From Thermoproteota archaeon (GTDB taxonomy: Archaea; Korarchaeota; Korarchaeia; Korarchaeales; Korarchaeaceae): a stretch of DNA of 64,000 nucleotides. Position 1 is the stretch's first letter. Every line of letters starts with the position of its first letter. Positions 39,431 to 48,377 of the stretch are shown here, piece by piece. The position numbers were made by a program, and so were the translations under genes. The notes beneath the pieces were generated by a model. The model did not search any database, had not been told where the DNA came from, and saw only the letters and a list, made by a program, of their open reading frames with translations. The DNA lies in assembly GCA_027491435.1 (NCBI GenBank), contig JAOZFG010000035.1, positions 1 to 64,000 of the forward strand, written 5' to 3'.

Positions 39431-42179
39431 CTCCACCGTCTGCCACTAACACCCTTATGCGGGACTCCCCCATCCTAATGACTCCCTCACCGCTGTTTAT
39501 CAGCACGCTCTTGGCCACTATTTCAGGGGTCCTCATCATTATGAGGGCCCTCTTAGCCACCTTGTTCCCCTGATAGTAGACCCCATTTCTCAGGCTTAGT
39601 AAAACGTAGAAGCCGGTGCCCCCTACCACCCTGACGGAGCCAGCCTCTATCACAACTTCAGTCCCTGGAGCGGGGCCTCCAAGCCACCCCCTGATCAACC
39701 GGCCCCTCACCGAAGCGATCAGGAAGTCCATGCCGAGGGAGGCGTTATACCTCCTTTCAAGGTCGGAAGGAACGCCTGAGAACTTTAGGAAATCACATCC
39801 CTCGCCCAACAATATCTTGGGCATACATGAGGTGAGATTTATCACGTTATCCCCTGAAAGCACCCCGTGGACGTCCAGAAAGGTGTGACCCTTCAGCCTT
39901 TCCAGGGGCCAGCTATTCACCAGGTGATAACCGCTCACCATTCCGTTCACTTTGAAAGTGGCGTCCCCCCACCCGCTTATCCCGAGCAACCCTCCCTTCA
40001 CCCCTTCAACCTTCCTCTCGAAGTTGGCGTACCTTAGCCTCACCCCAGACTTGGACACCTCCACCTCCAGCTTAGCACATGCCCTCTCTAGCTTGGTCTC
40101 TACTGAGTAGGAGTCCACCATAACCCCGTTCACGTAGTTCCTGTAGAAGAGGTAGGGCCTCTCATCAACGACGGCTAAACCAAACTCCCTGTAGTTGTAC
40201 TCGTTCTTCCAGCCGAAGATTAGGCTGAACCCCCCATTTCTTAAGGGCTTCTCGGGGCAGAACCTGGCCCAATAGCTTCCGGAGTCTATTTCCCTGTAGA
40301 GGATAGCCAAAGCTTTACCCTTTCCTTCCCTCCTGAGCCCATCTGACCAATTACCCTTGATCATTACCCATCTCAGGTCGTCAGGGGATGTAGGCAAGGG
40401 CTCCCTGACGGTTATGTTCTTGGCCCCTGGCCCTATCACCAGGGCCCTTTTAATCACTTCAACCTTAGGATCGTTCGAGTAGAGGATAGTGTGTCGAGGT
40501 AGACTGCCCATGATGCTCATGTAAACGGCCAGGGCTAAAACCCTCTCAGAGTAGTCCCATGGAAGTATTACAGCGTAATTTGAATCCGGATCGAGAGAGG
40601 GGGCCCTGTACTGTATGAACCTCCCCCTAGTAAACCTGTACAGGAACTTATCGGTCATGTTTCCGTTCATAAGGGCTTTCAAGTCTCTATCAGCCAAGTA
40701 GGGCGTGAAATTCCCGGACAACATGATTAGGGGCTCAGGACCGGAGGAATTCCACAGGACGACGTGGTTAAGGACTCTCTTAGGCCTCATCAGCAGGGAG
40801 TAGAAGGTTGAAACGTCGCTCACCGTCACTAGGTCCCCCTCCACCCTGACCCTTGATAGGAAGGAGAGCTCCCTCCAATCTACTTTAACTTCTCCTCTAG
40901 AGAATCGCAAGCCGACGTAGGCGGAGAAGGGGATTAAAGCGAACACGAGAAGGGCAGCCATGGCCTTCCTCGAGAGGGAACCGAAGGAGGGGGCAAGGGA
41001 CGCCTGGGCCAACAGGTTAGAGTGTTCTGACAGGGGAGTTAAGGCTCCCAGGAGGGAGAGTCCAGACTTCCTTTTGGAGAAGAAGAACGCAAGCAAGCTG
41101 GCCCCGGCAGCCAGCAGGGACGCCCCTGTGATTAACGAGTAAAGGGTGGAAAGGAGCATTACAGGGACTATTCTAGACCTCACGTCAGTTCTCTTCATTA
41201 AAGATGAGAGGGGGATGAGCAGCATTGGAGATGGGCCGGCCAACAATGAGATGGCAGCTATAACCAGGCCCTCCTTCAGCCCCAAGGAGCCAGTTAATAT
41301 TAGGTAGATTGGGAATAGCAGGGTGAACGGCGGGCCGTACAGGGCCCCCACAAAGGAGCCCACTAACAGGCCCGCTAACCTCAGCTTCCCCTCGTCGTTG
41401 AGAAAGTAGATGGTTACCAAGGTTATGACGGAGCTTATCGCCCAGGGTTCACCCAGATCAAGTATTCCCGGCGGAAATAAACCTGTTATCCAAGCTCCTG
41501 TGAAGAAGAGGGCTGCTAGAATTGATTCTGGGTATCCCAACCACTTCCTGAGGGCCAGCGCTGCGAAGGGCACCAGAGCCAAGTTGAGCATGCCAGCAGC
41601 AATTGAAGCGTCTACAGCCCCTCCAAGGTAAAGTGACCTGACTAGGCAAGTGAAGGGCTCATTCACGCAAAGGTAGGGGGTTGGATTGACGGACCAAGCT
41701 CTCCACTGAAGGATAACCAGCTTGCTTCCCATAGAGAGGGCGTTTCTGTAAAGGTAAGCCGAGAAAATCGCCGTGTAAACCGTGAAGGTGGTGGCAAGGT
41801 AAATCAGCTCATCTTTACCGAACCTCTCGCCCTCGTAAGGAGGGAGCAGAAGCAGAACCCCACCAACTAACAGGAGCGCCCTGGAGTCTAGCCCTACACA
41901 GGGGAGGAAGGTGGAAAGGAGGATTGACACCGGAAGGGAAAGGAGGATTGACTCCCTGAGCCTCCCCGTAAGCCTGTGAACGGGGCCTAATGCTGAGAAG
42001 GTAATGGCAATAGGAGATAGGAGGGGGAAGGCCAGGGAAAGAAGTAATATGGCCGATAGGGCGGCCTTGACCAATAGAACGTTTAGAGTTATCGCCTCCC
42101 TCTCCAGAGTTATTAGGGTTACGGATGCGAGCAAAGTCAGGGCGTACCAGAAGGCCACGTGCACCAACGCTGACGTCAT
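39399..42179 (-). CDS. Large 926-residue membrane protein with extracytoplasmic C-terminus (GT-C-like, unknown)
   Basis: About twelve or more transmembrane helices fill residues 1-425. The loop after the fourth or fifth helix is long and the arrangement recalls GT-C glycosyltransferases, but no DxD motif stands out. Residues 430-926 are soluble, outside the membrane, with N-glycosylation-type N-x-S/T sites (NFTP, NMTD, NVINLTSC) and a stretch (about 650-760, WKNEYNYREFGLAVV onward) that reads like a LamG or concanavalin-type sandwich. It overlaps the THUMP methyltransferase gene by four bases at its start. I do not recognise the whole protein. Confidence 0.7.
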   Translation of the reverse strand: MTSALVHVAFWYALTLLASVTLITLEREAITLNVLLVKAALSAILLLSLAFPLLSPIAITFSALGPVHRLTGRLRESILLSLPVSILLSTFLPCVGLDSRALLLVGGVLLLLPPYEGERFGKDELIYLATTFTVYTAIFSAYLYRNALSMGSKLVILQWRAWSVNPTPYLCVNEPFTCLVRSLYLGGAVDASIAAGMLNLALVPFAALALRKWLGYPESILAALFFTGAWITGLFPPGILDLGEPWAISSVITLVTIYFLNDEGKLRLAGLLVGSFVGALYGPPFTLLFPIYLILTGSLGLKEGLVIAAISLLAGPSPMLLIPLSSLMKRTDVRSRIVPVMLLSTLYSLITGASLLAAGASLLAFFFSKRKSGLSLLGALTPLSEHSNLLAQASLAPSFGSLSRKAMAALLVFALIPFSAYVGLRFSRGEVKVDWRELSFLSRVRVEGDLVTVSDVSTFYSLLMRPKRVLNHVVLWNSSGPEPLIMLSGNFTPYLADRDLKALMNGNMTDKFLYRFTRGRFIQYRAPSLDPDSNYAVILPWDYSERVLALAVYMSIMGSLPRHTILYSNDPKVEVIKRALVIGPGAKNITVREPLPTSPDDLRWVMIKGNWSDGLRREGKGKALAILYREIDSGSYWARFCPEKPLRNGGFSLIFGWKNEYNYREFGLAVVDERPYLFYRNYVNGVMVDSYSVETKLERACAKLEVEVSKSGVRLRYANFERKVEGVKGGLLGISGWGDATFKVNGMVSGYHLVNSWPLERLKGHTFLDVHGVLSGDNVINLTSCMPKILLGEGCDFLKFSGVPSDLERRYNASLGMDFLIASVRGRLIRGWLGGPAPGTEVVIEAGSVRVVGGTGFYVLLSLRNGVYYQGNKVAKRALIMMRTPEIVAKSVLINSGEGVIRMGESRIRVLVADGGVIWEKLDEAG

Positions 42180-43324
42180 TTCCCTCTCCTGCTTAGGACT
42201 AGAAGCTTAGCTTCAATTCCTCCCATCGTGACCCTCTTGACAATTAAAATGTTCATTACCCTGGCAGCCTCCATGAACTTCTTGATGGCCGGACCCCCAA
42301 CGACGACTGACATCTTGAGCTCCAGCTTCTCTGAGAGGTGTTTCATCATCTCTCTGAAAGTCTTGCCCAGTTTCCTAGACGGCCCAAGCCTCAACTCGTA
42401 GGGCGGGTTCATGGAGACAGCGCCTATCCTCTTGAGCCTCAGGCCCAGCTCTGAAGCGTCTGCTACTGAGAACCTCAGCCTTACCCCAGCGCTGATTGAG
42501 TTTGTTATCGCCCCGACCAGGTACTTAGGGCTTATGTCCATGCAGTATACTTCAGGGTTCATCTCCCTTATCTGCTGATCTATTGACCTGAACAGCTCCT
42601 CCTGAGAGATTCCCGAGAACTGTTTGACGTGATCTACTGGGTACTTCCTCCTCCAAAATCCAGGAGGTACGTTTTTAGCGGCCAGAGCGGCCTCTATAGC
42701 AATAGTACCACCTCCACACATAGGATCTACGAAGTTATGGTCTTTAAAGGCCCTTAGCCAGCCTGTGGCCCTGACTAGGGCTGAGGCCAAGCAGGGGTTG
42801 AGGGGGGCCCTGTGCATGAACTTCCTGTAGCCCCTCATGTGCAGGCTTTTACCCGTCGTGTCTATGCCCAGCAAGAACAAGTTTTCAGAAACGTATCCCC
42901 TTATTATGACGTCTGGTTCCCTGAGGTTGGCCCTTATTCTGCTGCCTTGAGCCATGAAGTGATCAACTACTGCTTTTCCCACAGTAGCGGCTACTTCAAC
43001 GCTGGTGAAGTCGTGTTTCCCGTGTCTGTCCACCCTGACGGCGAACGTCGAGTTTGGGTCAAAGTAATCCGACCAGGACACCTCTGATGAGACCCTGTAA
43101 ACCTCTTCCAGGGTGAGCCTCTCAGACTCCCACTTTGCAAGGAGGAGAAGAAACCTGTGGGCTATCCTTGACCTGTAGTTCAGGGACAGCAGGGTCTCTG
43201 GGTCTGTTGAGAACTTCAACTTGCCCGGAAGTACTATCTCAGAGTTTATCCCGTGAAGCTCCATGAGCTCCTCTGCCAGGAAGTCCTCTATCCCCGGTAC
43301 TGTCACGGCCAGGGCTTCGTACAT
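42176..43324 (-). CDS. THUMP-domain RNA (guanine-N2) methyltransferase, Trm14-like
   Basis: A 382-residue protein. An N-terminal ferredoxin-like/THUMP region (about 1-160) is followed by a Rossmann methyltransferase with AdoMet motif FVDPMCGGGTIAIEA and catalytic NPPY (SMNPPYELRLG). The family (Trm14/TrmN, RlmL-type) modifies guanine N2 in tRNA or rRNA. The start is about 23 bases from the AT element shared with the divergent aminotransferase. Substrate is not settled by sequence. Confidence 0.88.
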   Translation of the reverse strand: MYEALAVTVPGIEDFLAEELMELHGINSEIVLPGKLKFSTDPETLLSLNYRSRIAHRFLLLLAKWESERLTLEEVYRVSSEVSWSDYFDPNSTFAVRVDRHGKHDFTSVEVAATVGKAVVDHFMAQGSRIRANLREPDVIIRGYVSENLFLLGIDTTGKSLHMRGYRKFMHRAPLNPCLASALVRATGWLRAFKDHNFVDPMCGGGTIAIEAALAAKNVPPGFWRRKYPVDHVKQFSGISQEELFRSIDQQIREMNPEVYCMDISPKYLVGAITNSISAGVRLRFSVADASELGLRLKRIGAVSMNPPYELRLGPSRKLGKTFREMMKHLSEKLELKMSVVVGGPAIKKFMEAARVMNILIVKRVTMGGIEAKLLVLSRRGK

Positions 43325-43342
43325 CGCCGGTATGGGAAAGGG

Positions 43343-43352
43343 TATAATATAG
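43343..43352. promoter_or_regulatory. Shared bidirectional TATA element
   Basis: TATAATATAG is the only AT block between the divergent starts at 43324 and 43376 and sits 20-30 bases from each. It can serve as TATA box for both directions with nearly leaderless mRNAs. Confidence 0.45.
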
Positions 43353-43375
43353 GTGAGTGCCTATCCGAGATGTCC

Positions 43376-44506
43376 ATGATACCCATAGCCAGACCCTGTC
43401 TCGGAGATGAAGAGATCCTGAAGGTTTCTGAAGTTCTCAGATCTGGAATGCTAGCCCAGGGATCTTTAGTGAGGGAGTTTGAGGAGAGGTTCGCCGAGTA
43501 CGTCGGGGTTAAGTACGCTGTGGCCGTATCCAACGGCACAGCGGCGCTACACGTCGCCCTCCTCGCCATGGGAGTGGGCCCTGGGGACGAGGTCATTGTG
43601 CCCAGCTACACGTTTTACGCTACGGCCTCCACGGTGATACTCTCAGGGGCCAAACCGGTGTTCGTGGATGTCACCGATAACGGGACCATGGACCCCGAGG
43701 ACCTCAGGGGTAAGATAAATGATAGGACGGTGGCCGTGATACCCGTCCACATACACGGTCACCCAGCTGACCTGGACTCGATAAGAGACGCTATAGGCGA
43801 TAGGGAGGTTCAGGTCCTAGAGGACTCGGCGCAGGCACATGGGGCCCTGTACAAGGGCAGGAAGGTGGGCTCCCTGGGCGAGGCCGGAGCCTTCAGCTTC
43901 TACCCAACTAAAAACATGACGACGGGTGAGGGGGGAATCATAACCACTGACGATGAAGAGCTCGCTGAGAGGGCAAGGGCCATAAGGGATCAGGGCCAGA
44001 CTGCAAAGTACTTGCACGAGTACGTGGGGTTCAACTACAGGATGACTGAAATCAACGCAGCCATTGGGTTGGTCCAGCTCTCCAAGCTAGACGAGTTCAA
44101 TAGGAGGAGGAAGGAGATAGCCAGTAGGTACACTGAGGAGCTATCGGGGGTGGTTCAGCCCCTCCCAGTGGCGGAGTGGGCAGATCCCGTCTGGCACCTC
44201 TATCCCGTTAGGGTGCCCCCGGAGAGGAGGGACAGGTTCGTTAACGCCCTTAGGGAGAGAGGAGTTCTAGCCAGGCCTAGCTACCCAATGCCCTTGTACA
44301 GGCAACCGGTGATGGGTAGGATCTCGGACAGGAGGTACAACTACCTCAGCGTCCTCTTCGAGGGCGTTAGTTATGAGGGCGTTGAGACCCCCAACGCTGA
44401 AAGGTTGATAAGAGAGCTGGTCTACCTCCCGATATACCATTGCATGAAGGACGAGGAGGTCGATCAAGTCATATCTGCAGTTAGAGAGGCATCGAAGGAG
44501 GTGTAG
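43376..44506 (+). CDS. DegT/DnrJ/EryC1 family PLP aminotransferase
   Basis: A fold-type I sugar aminotransferase of about 376 residues. The internal-aldimine Lys is in FSFYPTKNMTTGEGG, the cofactor Asp region is VQVLEDSAQAHGALY, and the substrate loop FNYRMTEINAAIG follows. Such enzymes make amino sugars for glycans. The start at ATG 43376 (MIPIARP) is chosen because it begins the domain and lies about 28 bases from the TATA element. ATG 43370 or a distant upstream start would extend it. No other sugar genes flank it, so the sugar is unknown. Confidence 0.88.
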   Translation: MIPIARPCLGDEEILKVSEVLRSGMLAQGSLVREFEERFAEYVGVKYAVAVSNGTAALHVALLAMGVGPGDEVIVPSYTFYATASTVILSGAKPVFVDVTDNGTMDPEDLRGKINDRTVAVIPVHIHGHPADLDSIRDAIGDREVQVLEDSAQAHGALYKGRKVGSLGEAGAFSFYPTKNMTTGEGGIITTDDEELAERARAIRDQGQTAKYLHEYVGFNYRMTEINAAIGLVQLSKLDEFNRRRKEIASRYTEELSGVVQPLPVAEWADPVWHLYPVRVPPERRDRFVNALRERGVLARPSYPMPLYRQPVMGRISDRRYNYLSVLFEGVSYEGVETPNAERLIRELVYLPIYHCMKDEEVDQVISAVREASKEV

Positions 44507-44508
44507 CC

Positions 44509-44760
44509 ATGGAGAAGGTGCCTTACAAGTACGAGGTGCCGGTAAAACAGGCTAAGAGGGCTTTAAGAGTGCCTAAGGAGCTGAAGGAGCAACTAAAGGA
44601 GCTCTACGGTAAGAAGGTAGTGTCCAAGTTCTCCAAGGATTACGTCGAGTGTCCAGTGAGGAAGAAGGAGGTTAGCTTTCTCATCTGCCTCAGCTGTCCT
44701 AACTACGTTAGGAGGTTCAAGGGAGTCGTTCACTGTAAGGGAGAACCACTAGAAGGGTGA
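44509..44760 (+). CDS. Small basic cysteine protein, unknown
   Basis: An 83-residue Lys-rich protein with four cysteines (CPVRKKEVSFLICLSCPNY then VHC), a likely zinc or Fe-S site. It begins two bases after the aminotransferase stop. Its stop-proximal 44 bases overlap the convergent HTH gene. No family is recognised. Confidence 0.6.
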   Translation: MEKVPYKYEVPVKQAKRALRVPKELKEQLKELYGKKVVSKFSKDYVECPVRKKEVSFLICLSCPNYVRRFKGVVHCKGEPLEG

Positions 44761-45310
44761 TTACCCCCGCCAGCAGGGAGGCCAATAGCACTAAGAGCGG
44801 AGTCACATGAGGCCTTTCCGGAACCCTTTCAGGGATCCAGGTGGTCCTTCCGCTCTCCTTCACCGGGGAGGTGGGATACACGTGAGGCCTCTCGCCCAGC
44901 AGCAGCGTCGGAACCGCTAGAACCATCCCTATTAATAGTGATACGAGGAGGGTTTTCGCTAGGGCCTTCTTCAGGTTCACCGCTTTCTCCATCAAGGATT
45001 TGAAGAACTCCCCCTTCTCCTCTGAGGACGTTGGGACTATAACTATGGCCGGGACCTTTAAGGCGTACAGGGTCTTCCTGCCCCTCTTGCCCGGGGCCTT
45101 ACCTATGGGCTCTATGAGCCCGGCCTTGGTGAGCCTGTCTATGTGAAAAACTATGGTGGTTAGCGGGACGTTCAGCTCTTTAGACAGATCGTTGGGGCTC
45201 TTGGGGAACTCCCTTAATGATCTAAGTATTTTCCTGCTCACCTCATTGGCTAGCTCCATTCCGAGGAGCTCCAACTCCTCGTCATCCATACCTAGGAGCT
45301 TCCAGTTCAT
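44717..45310 (-). CDS. Membrane-anchored winged-helix transcription regulator
   Basis: A protein of about 197 residues. The N-terminal ArsR/MarR-like winged helix (residues about 15-85: SRKILRSLREFPKSPNDLSKEL and TTIVFHIDRLTKAGLIEPIG) is followed by two transmembrane helices near the C-terminus (about 117-138 and 171-192), linked by a polar segment that would lie outside. ATG 45310 overlaps the HAD stop (TGATG). A tethered DNA-binding protein suggests membrane signal reception (inference). Confidence 0.8.
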   Translation of the reverse strand: MNWKLLGMDDEELELLGMELANEVSRKILRSLREFPKSPNDLSKELNVPLTTIVFHIDRLTKAGLIEPIGKAPGKRGRKTLYALKVPAIVIVPTSSEEKGEFFKSLMEKAVNLKKALAKTLLVSLLIGMVLAVPTLLLGERPHVYPTSPVKESGRTTWIPERVPERPHVTPLLVLLASLLAGVITLLVVLPYSERLP

Positions 45311-46035
45311 CAAGTTACTTGATCCCTCTTCAATATATTTGTGGCGAGCCACTTCATCAGGGCCCTCCTCACCTGACTGTAGTCCCGGGCCACTAAATCG
45401 GCCAGCTCCTCTATCTCCCGGTTTCTGGGCCTGAAGGCGACCTTCAACCCTATGTTAGACCTGAACACGTGAATATCGCTGAAATCATCGCCTACGAAGG
45501 CCACCCTGCTCAAGGGCACACTTAACCTCTCAGCCAAGCCCACCAAGATCTTGAACTTGTCCTTCGGTGAGATCGTGGACTCTATTCCCTTTATCACCCC
45601 TCCCTCAACCTTAAGCCTGCCCGAGGCCCAGAAGTCCAAGTCAAGCTTCTCAGCCACTTTCCTGGCTATGACGTCCAGCCCTGAACTTATCATCCCAGTT
45701 ATCACGCCCAAAGACTTAAGTTCGGAGATGAGCTCTGGCACTCCCTCGTGGGGTTCGAACTCAACGCCGTCTAGGGCTTCATCTACCCTTCTGCCTACCC
45801 AGAGCGACACGTCCAGCCTGGCCCATTCCTCATAGCTTATCTTGCCCTGAAAGAAGAGGTCCATGTGCTTTCTGGTAACCTCGTAGGTGCCAAACCTCCT
45901 GTGGAGAAGCTCCCAGGAGCTCCCCAAGGGTATGAGGGTGCCGTCCATGTCGAAGGCAACTATTGCCGGAGCAACTCCCTTATCAGCTCCACCGGCACCA
46001 AGACGTAGCCGTCCTCGTACTTGCAGCCCCTCCAC
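45310..46035 (-). CDS. SerB-like HAD phosphatase
   Basis: A 241-residue HAD hydrolase resembling phosphoserine phosphatase. Motif I is VAFDMDGTLIP, motif II GMISSGLD, motif III Lys in SPKDKFKI, and motif IV GDDFSDI. Its domain begins about 25 residues after ATG 46035, where an unrelated reading frame (45960-46199) overlaps. The true start is uncertain: the nucleophile Asp requires initiation before FDMDG, and no better in-frame start codon lies inside. Substrate may be phosphoserine or another phosphomonoester. Confidence 0.8.
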   Translation of the reverse strand: MEGLQVRGRLRLGAGGADKGVAPAIVAFDMDGTLIPLGSSWELLHRRFGTYEVTRKHMDLFFQGKISYEEWARLDVSLWVGRRVDEALDGVEFEPHEGVPELISELKSLGVITGMISSGLDVIARKVAEKLDLDFWASGRLKVEGGVIKGIESTISPKDKFKILVGLAERLSVPLSRVAFVGDDFSDIHVFRSNIGLKVAFRPRNREIEELADLVARDYSQVRRALMKWLATNILKRDQVT

Positions 46036-46199
46036 TGGAATCCCTCCACCCTGTCCATAAGCTTGCCCCTTCCCTTGAAGTACCTGAACAGGGCCCTAAC
46101 CTCTATCTTAACTACCTCCTGTCCCTCTGGCAGGTTGGCCAAGATCCTACGCCCATGAACTTTCAGGTAACTTATCAGGGTCTCCTTGACGTCCTCCAA
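45960..46199 (-). CDS. Small protein of unknown function upstream of HAD phosphatase
   Basis: A 79-residue protein (alpha/beta, 20 percent charged) whose last 76 bases overlap the HAD gene in another frame. TATA sequence lies between its ATG and the divergent dys start. It has two overlapping frames by position only, and I cannot name it. The overlap could instead mean that the HAD start is later. Confidence 0.55.
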   Translation of the reverse strand: MEDVKETLISYLKVHGRRILANLPEGQEVVKIEVRALFRYFKGRGKLMDRVEGFQWRGCKYEDGYVLVPVELIRELLRQ

Positions 46200-46207
46200 G
46201 GTATCAC

Positions 46208-46218
46208 CTTATATTTTA
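46208..46218. promoter_or_regulatory. Shared TATA element between the 79-residue gene and dys
   Basis: CTTATATTTTA is the only AT-rich block in a 37-base divergent spacer and lies about 24 bases before the dys ATG at 46237 and nearer to the minus-strand start at 46199. Leaderless transcription of dys is likely. Confidence 0.45.
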
Positions 46219-46236
46219 CGCCGGGCCTTCCGATGG

Positions 46237-47211
46237 ATGAGCCTATTAAAGGATGAGGTCGTTGACTTCACCCTGTACCCGGGAATGAGGGTCTCCGAGA
46301 TAGTCGAGCAAATGGGTAGGGCTGGGGGATTCACCGCAAGGTTCATCAACGAAGCTGTCGAGGTTCTGGAGGTCATGATCAGAGATGAGTCTTCAGTAAA
46401 CTTCTTGGCCTTTCCAGCGGCCATCGTGTCCACTGGAGTGAGGGGGATACTTAGGGACATGTTGGACAGGCAGCTTTTCGACGTGGTGATAACTACGGGA
46501 GGCACAATTGACCATGACGTAGCCAGGTGTTACGCCAAGTACTACAAAGGTTACTTCGAGGCTGACGACGAGCAGCTCTATGAGAGGGGCATCCACAGGT
46601 TGGGCAACGTTTTCATTCCCCTGGACTCATACGGGCCGCTTATAGAAAGTAAAACTAGAGAATGGGTTAGAGAGGCTGTGTCCACTCTTGGCGAGAGATT
46701 CTCGCCTTCAGAGCTTCTAAACTTCATAGGAGGCAAGATGTGCGAAGGGTCCATACTCAGGGCTGCCCACAAGAGGGGGATTCCGATCTTCTCCCCTGGA
46801 CTGCTTGACTCCTCCTTCGGCACCGCCGTATCCTTCCTCAGGGAGGAGATTAATTTCCACCTGGACTTCATCAAGGACATGTTGAAGCTAGCGGACCTAT
46901 CATTTACCATGGAAAAGAGCGGGGCTCTCATATTGGGGGGTGGGATCTCCAAACATCACACGATCTGGTGGAATCAATTCAAGGGAGGGCTTGACTACGT
47001 CGTTTACGTGACCACCGCAGTTGAATGGGACGGCAGTTTAAGCGGGGCTAGGGAGAGGGAAGCTATAAGCTGGGGTAAGGTTTCTAAGACAGCTAAGAGG
47101 GCCTTTGTGCCCGGGGAGGTAACGGCCCTCCTTCCCTTTATGTACGTGGCCCTTCTGGAGAGGATTTCCGGGTTCAGCAGAAGGGGCAAGTCCCTAACAA
47201 ATTTAAAATAA
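46237..47211 (+). CDS. dys: Deoxyhypusine synthase
   Basis: An enzyme of about 324 residues. It transfers aminobutyl from spermidine to a lysine of aIF5A. The catalytic Lys lies in LGGGISKHHTIWWNQF, the NAD-binding core is TTGGTIDHDVAR, and VYVTTAVEWDGSLSGAREREA follows. The ATG at 46237 is preferred because it starts the domain and fits the TATA spacing; an upstream GTG-type start would run into the divergent gene. Polyamine supply is consistent with speH in the window. Confidence 0.95.
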   Translation: MSLLKDEVVDFTLYPGMRVSEIVEQMGRAGGFTARFINEAVEVLEVMIRDESSVNFLAFPAAIVSTGVRGILRDMLDRQLFDVVITTGGTIDHDVARCYAKYYKGYFEADDEQLYERGIHRLGNVFIPLDSYGPLIESKTREWVREAVSTLGERFSPSELLNFIGGKMCEGSILRAAHKRGIPIFSPGLLDSSFGTAVSFLREEINFHLDFIKDMLKLADLSFTMEKSGALILGGGISKHHTIWWNQFKGGLDYVVYVTTAVEWDGSLSGAREREAISWGKVSKTAKRAFVPGEVTALLPFMYVALLERISGFSRRGKSLTNLK

Positions 47212-47222
47212 GTTTGTCGTGA

Positions 47223-48377
47223 GTGGTCCTGAAGGTGGTAGCGGAATTGATCCAGATGATCCTGATGCAAGCCAACAATCAAAGCGACTGGCTCTCCTGG
47301 ATCTACTTCATAATCTTCATCATGATAATGCAGTTTTACGCTAACAAGATACAGGTCCAGATCTGGATGGGTGAGATAAGCAAGGCCCTGAACAAGTTAG
47401 AGAGATACGCCAACGACGCCACTAACAAGTTCGTAGAGGAGGCCTCTAAGTATGGAAGGAGTAAGGAAGATGTCAAGAAGATGGTTGAGAGGATAAAAGG
47501 GTTCTTCTTGATAGGCCCTGTTACCTTGGACCCCGCGGGGGCTATAAAGAGGCTGGAACACCTCCTGGATGAGTACAGGGACTACATGAACAAGTATATG
47601 GATGAGCTGTCCCCTAAGGCCTCTGGATGGAAGAAGAGCAACCTGAGGGATCAGCTCGCCGGTGTGCTTGCCCTCGACACGATATTCAGGATAGTCAGGC
47701 ACTACTTCATCTTGGGCAAGAGAACCCAGAACTTGATATACATAGCCCAGATCCAGATGCTGTTGCCTGAGATCCTTAGAATAGCCAGGGCCTACTGGAG
47801 AGCTAGCGAGGCCTTCAGGAGAGGGGTTCCCATAGGGGACAGCATAGGCCCGCTAGTGGCCCTCAAGCTCATAGGCGATAAGGAGACCTTTGAGCTGGCC
47901 GAAAACATAATAGGGGCCTGGACCGACGTCGAGGGGAGGAAAGTACTGGTGATAAAGGCTAAAGGTCCAGGTTCTGAAGTGGGTAAGCCTGGATTGGCCA
48001 TAGAGAAGGCCATAGAGGATAGGAATGGTGACTTCGCCAGGGTGATAATGATCGATGCCGCCTCCAAGTTGGAGGGGGAGAAGACTGCTGAGATAGCTGA
48101 AGGCGTTGGCGCGGCCATTGGAGATCCAGGCCCGGAGAAGTACAGGATAGAGGAGGTCACCACCAAATACGGGATACCTTTGGATGCCATAGTGATCAAA
48201 GAGGACCCCCTAGACGCCATAACAGCAATGAGGGAGGAGATAGCCAAGGCCGCCGACGAAGTCATAGAGAGGGTAAGGCTCCTGATAAGGACTAGGACCG
48301 ATCCGGGCGACTACGTGATAGTCGCTGGCATAGGCAACACTATAGGGGTTGGAAACAGATTGGAGGTGGTTTCTTGA
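47223..48377 (+). CDS. DUF1512 archaeal membrane-anchored protein
   Basis: A 384-residue archaea-specific protein. A transmembrane helix at about residues 26-42 (IYFIIFIMIMQFY) precedes a helical region and a C-terminal alpha/beta domain (about 210-384; TDVEGRKVLVIKAKGPGSEVG and IDAASKLEGEKTAEIAEG). The family function is unknown. The GTG at 47223 lies close to the dys stop; GTG 47235 or ATG 47256 are possible. It is the first of four tightly linked genes with a zinc-ribbon, Nudix and UppP protein. Confidence 0.82.
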   Translation: MVLKVVAELIQMILMQANNQSDWLSWIYFIIFIMIMQFYANKIQVQIWMGEISKALNKLERYANDATNKFVEEASKYGRSKEDVKKMVERIKGFFLIGPVTLDPAGAIKRLEHLLDEYRDYMNKYMDELSPKASGWKKSNLRDQLAGVLALDTIFRIVRHYFILGKRTQNLIYIAQIQMLLPEILRIARAYWRASEAFRRGVPIGDSIGPLVALKLIGDKETFELAENIIGAWTDVEGRKVLVIKAKGPGSEVGKPGLAIEKAIEDRNGDFARVIMIDAASKLEGEKTAEIAEGVGAAIGDPGPEKYRIEEVTTKYGIPLDAIVIKEDPLDAITAMREEIAKAADEVIERVRLLIRTRTDPGDYVIVAGIGNTIGVGNRLEVVS

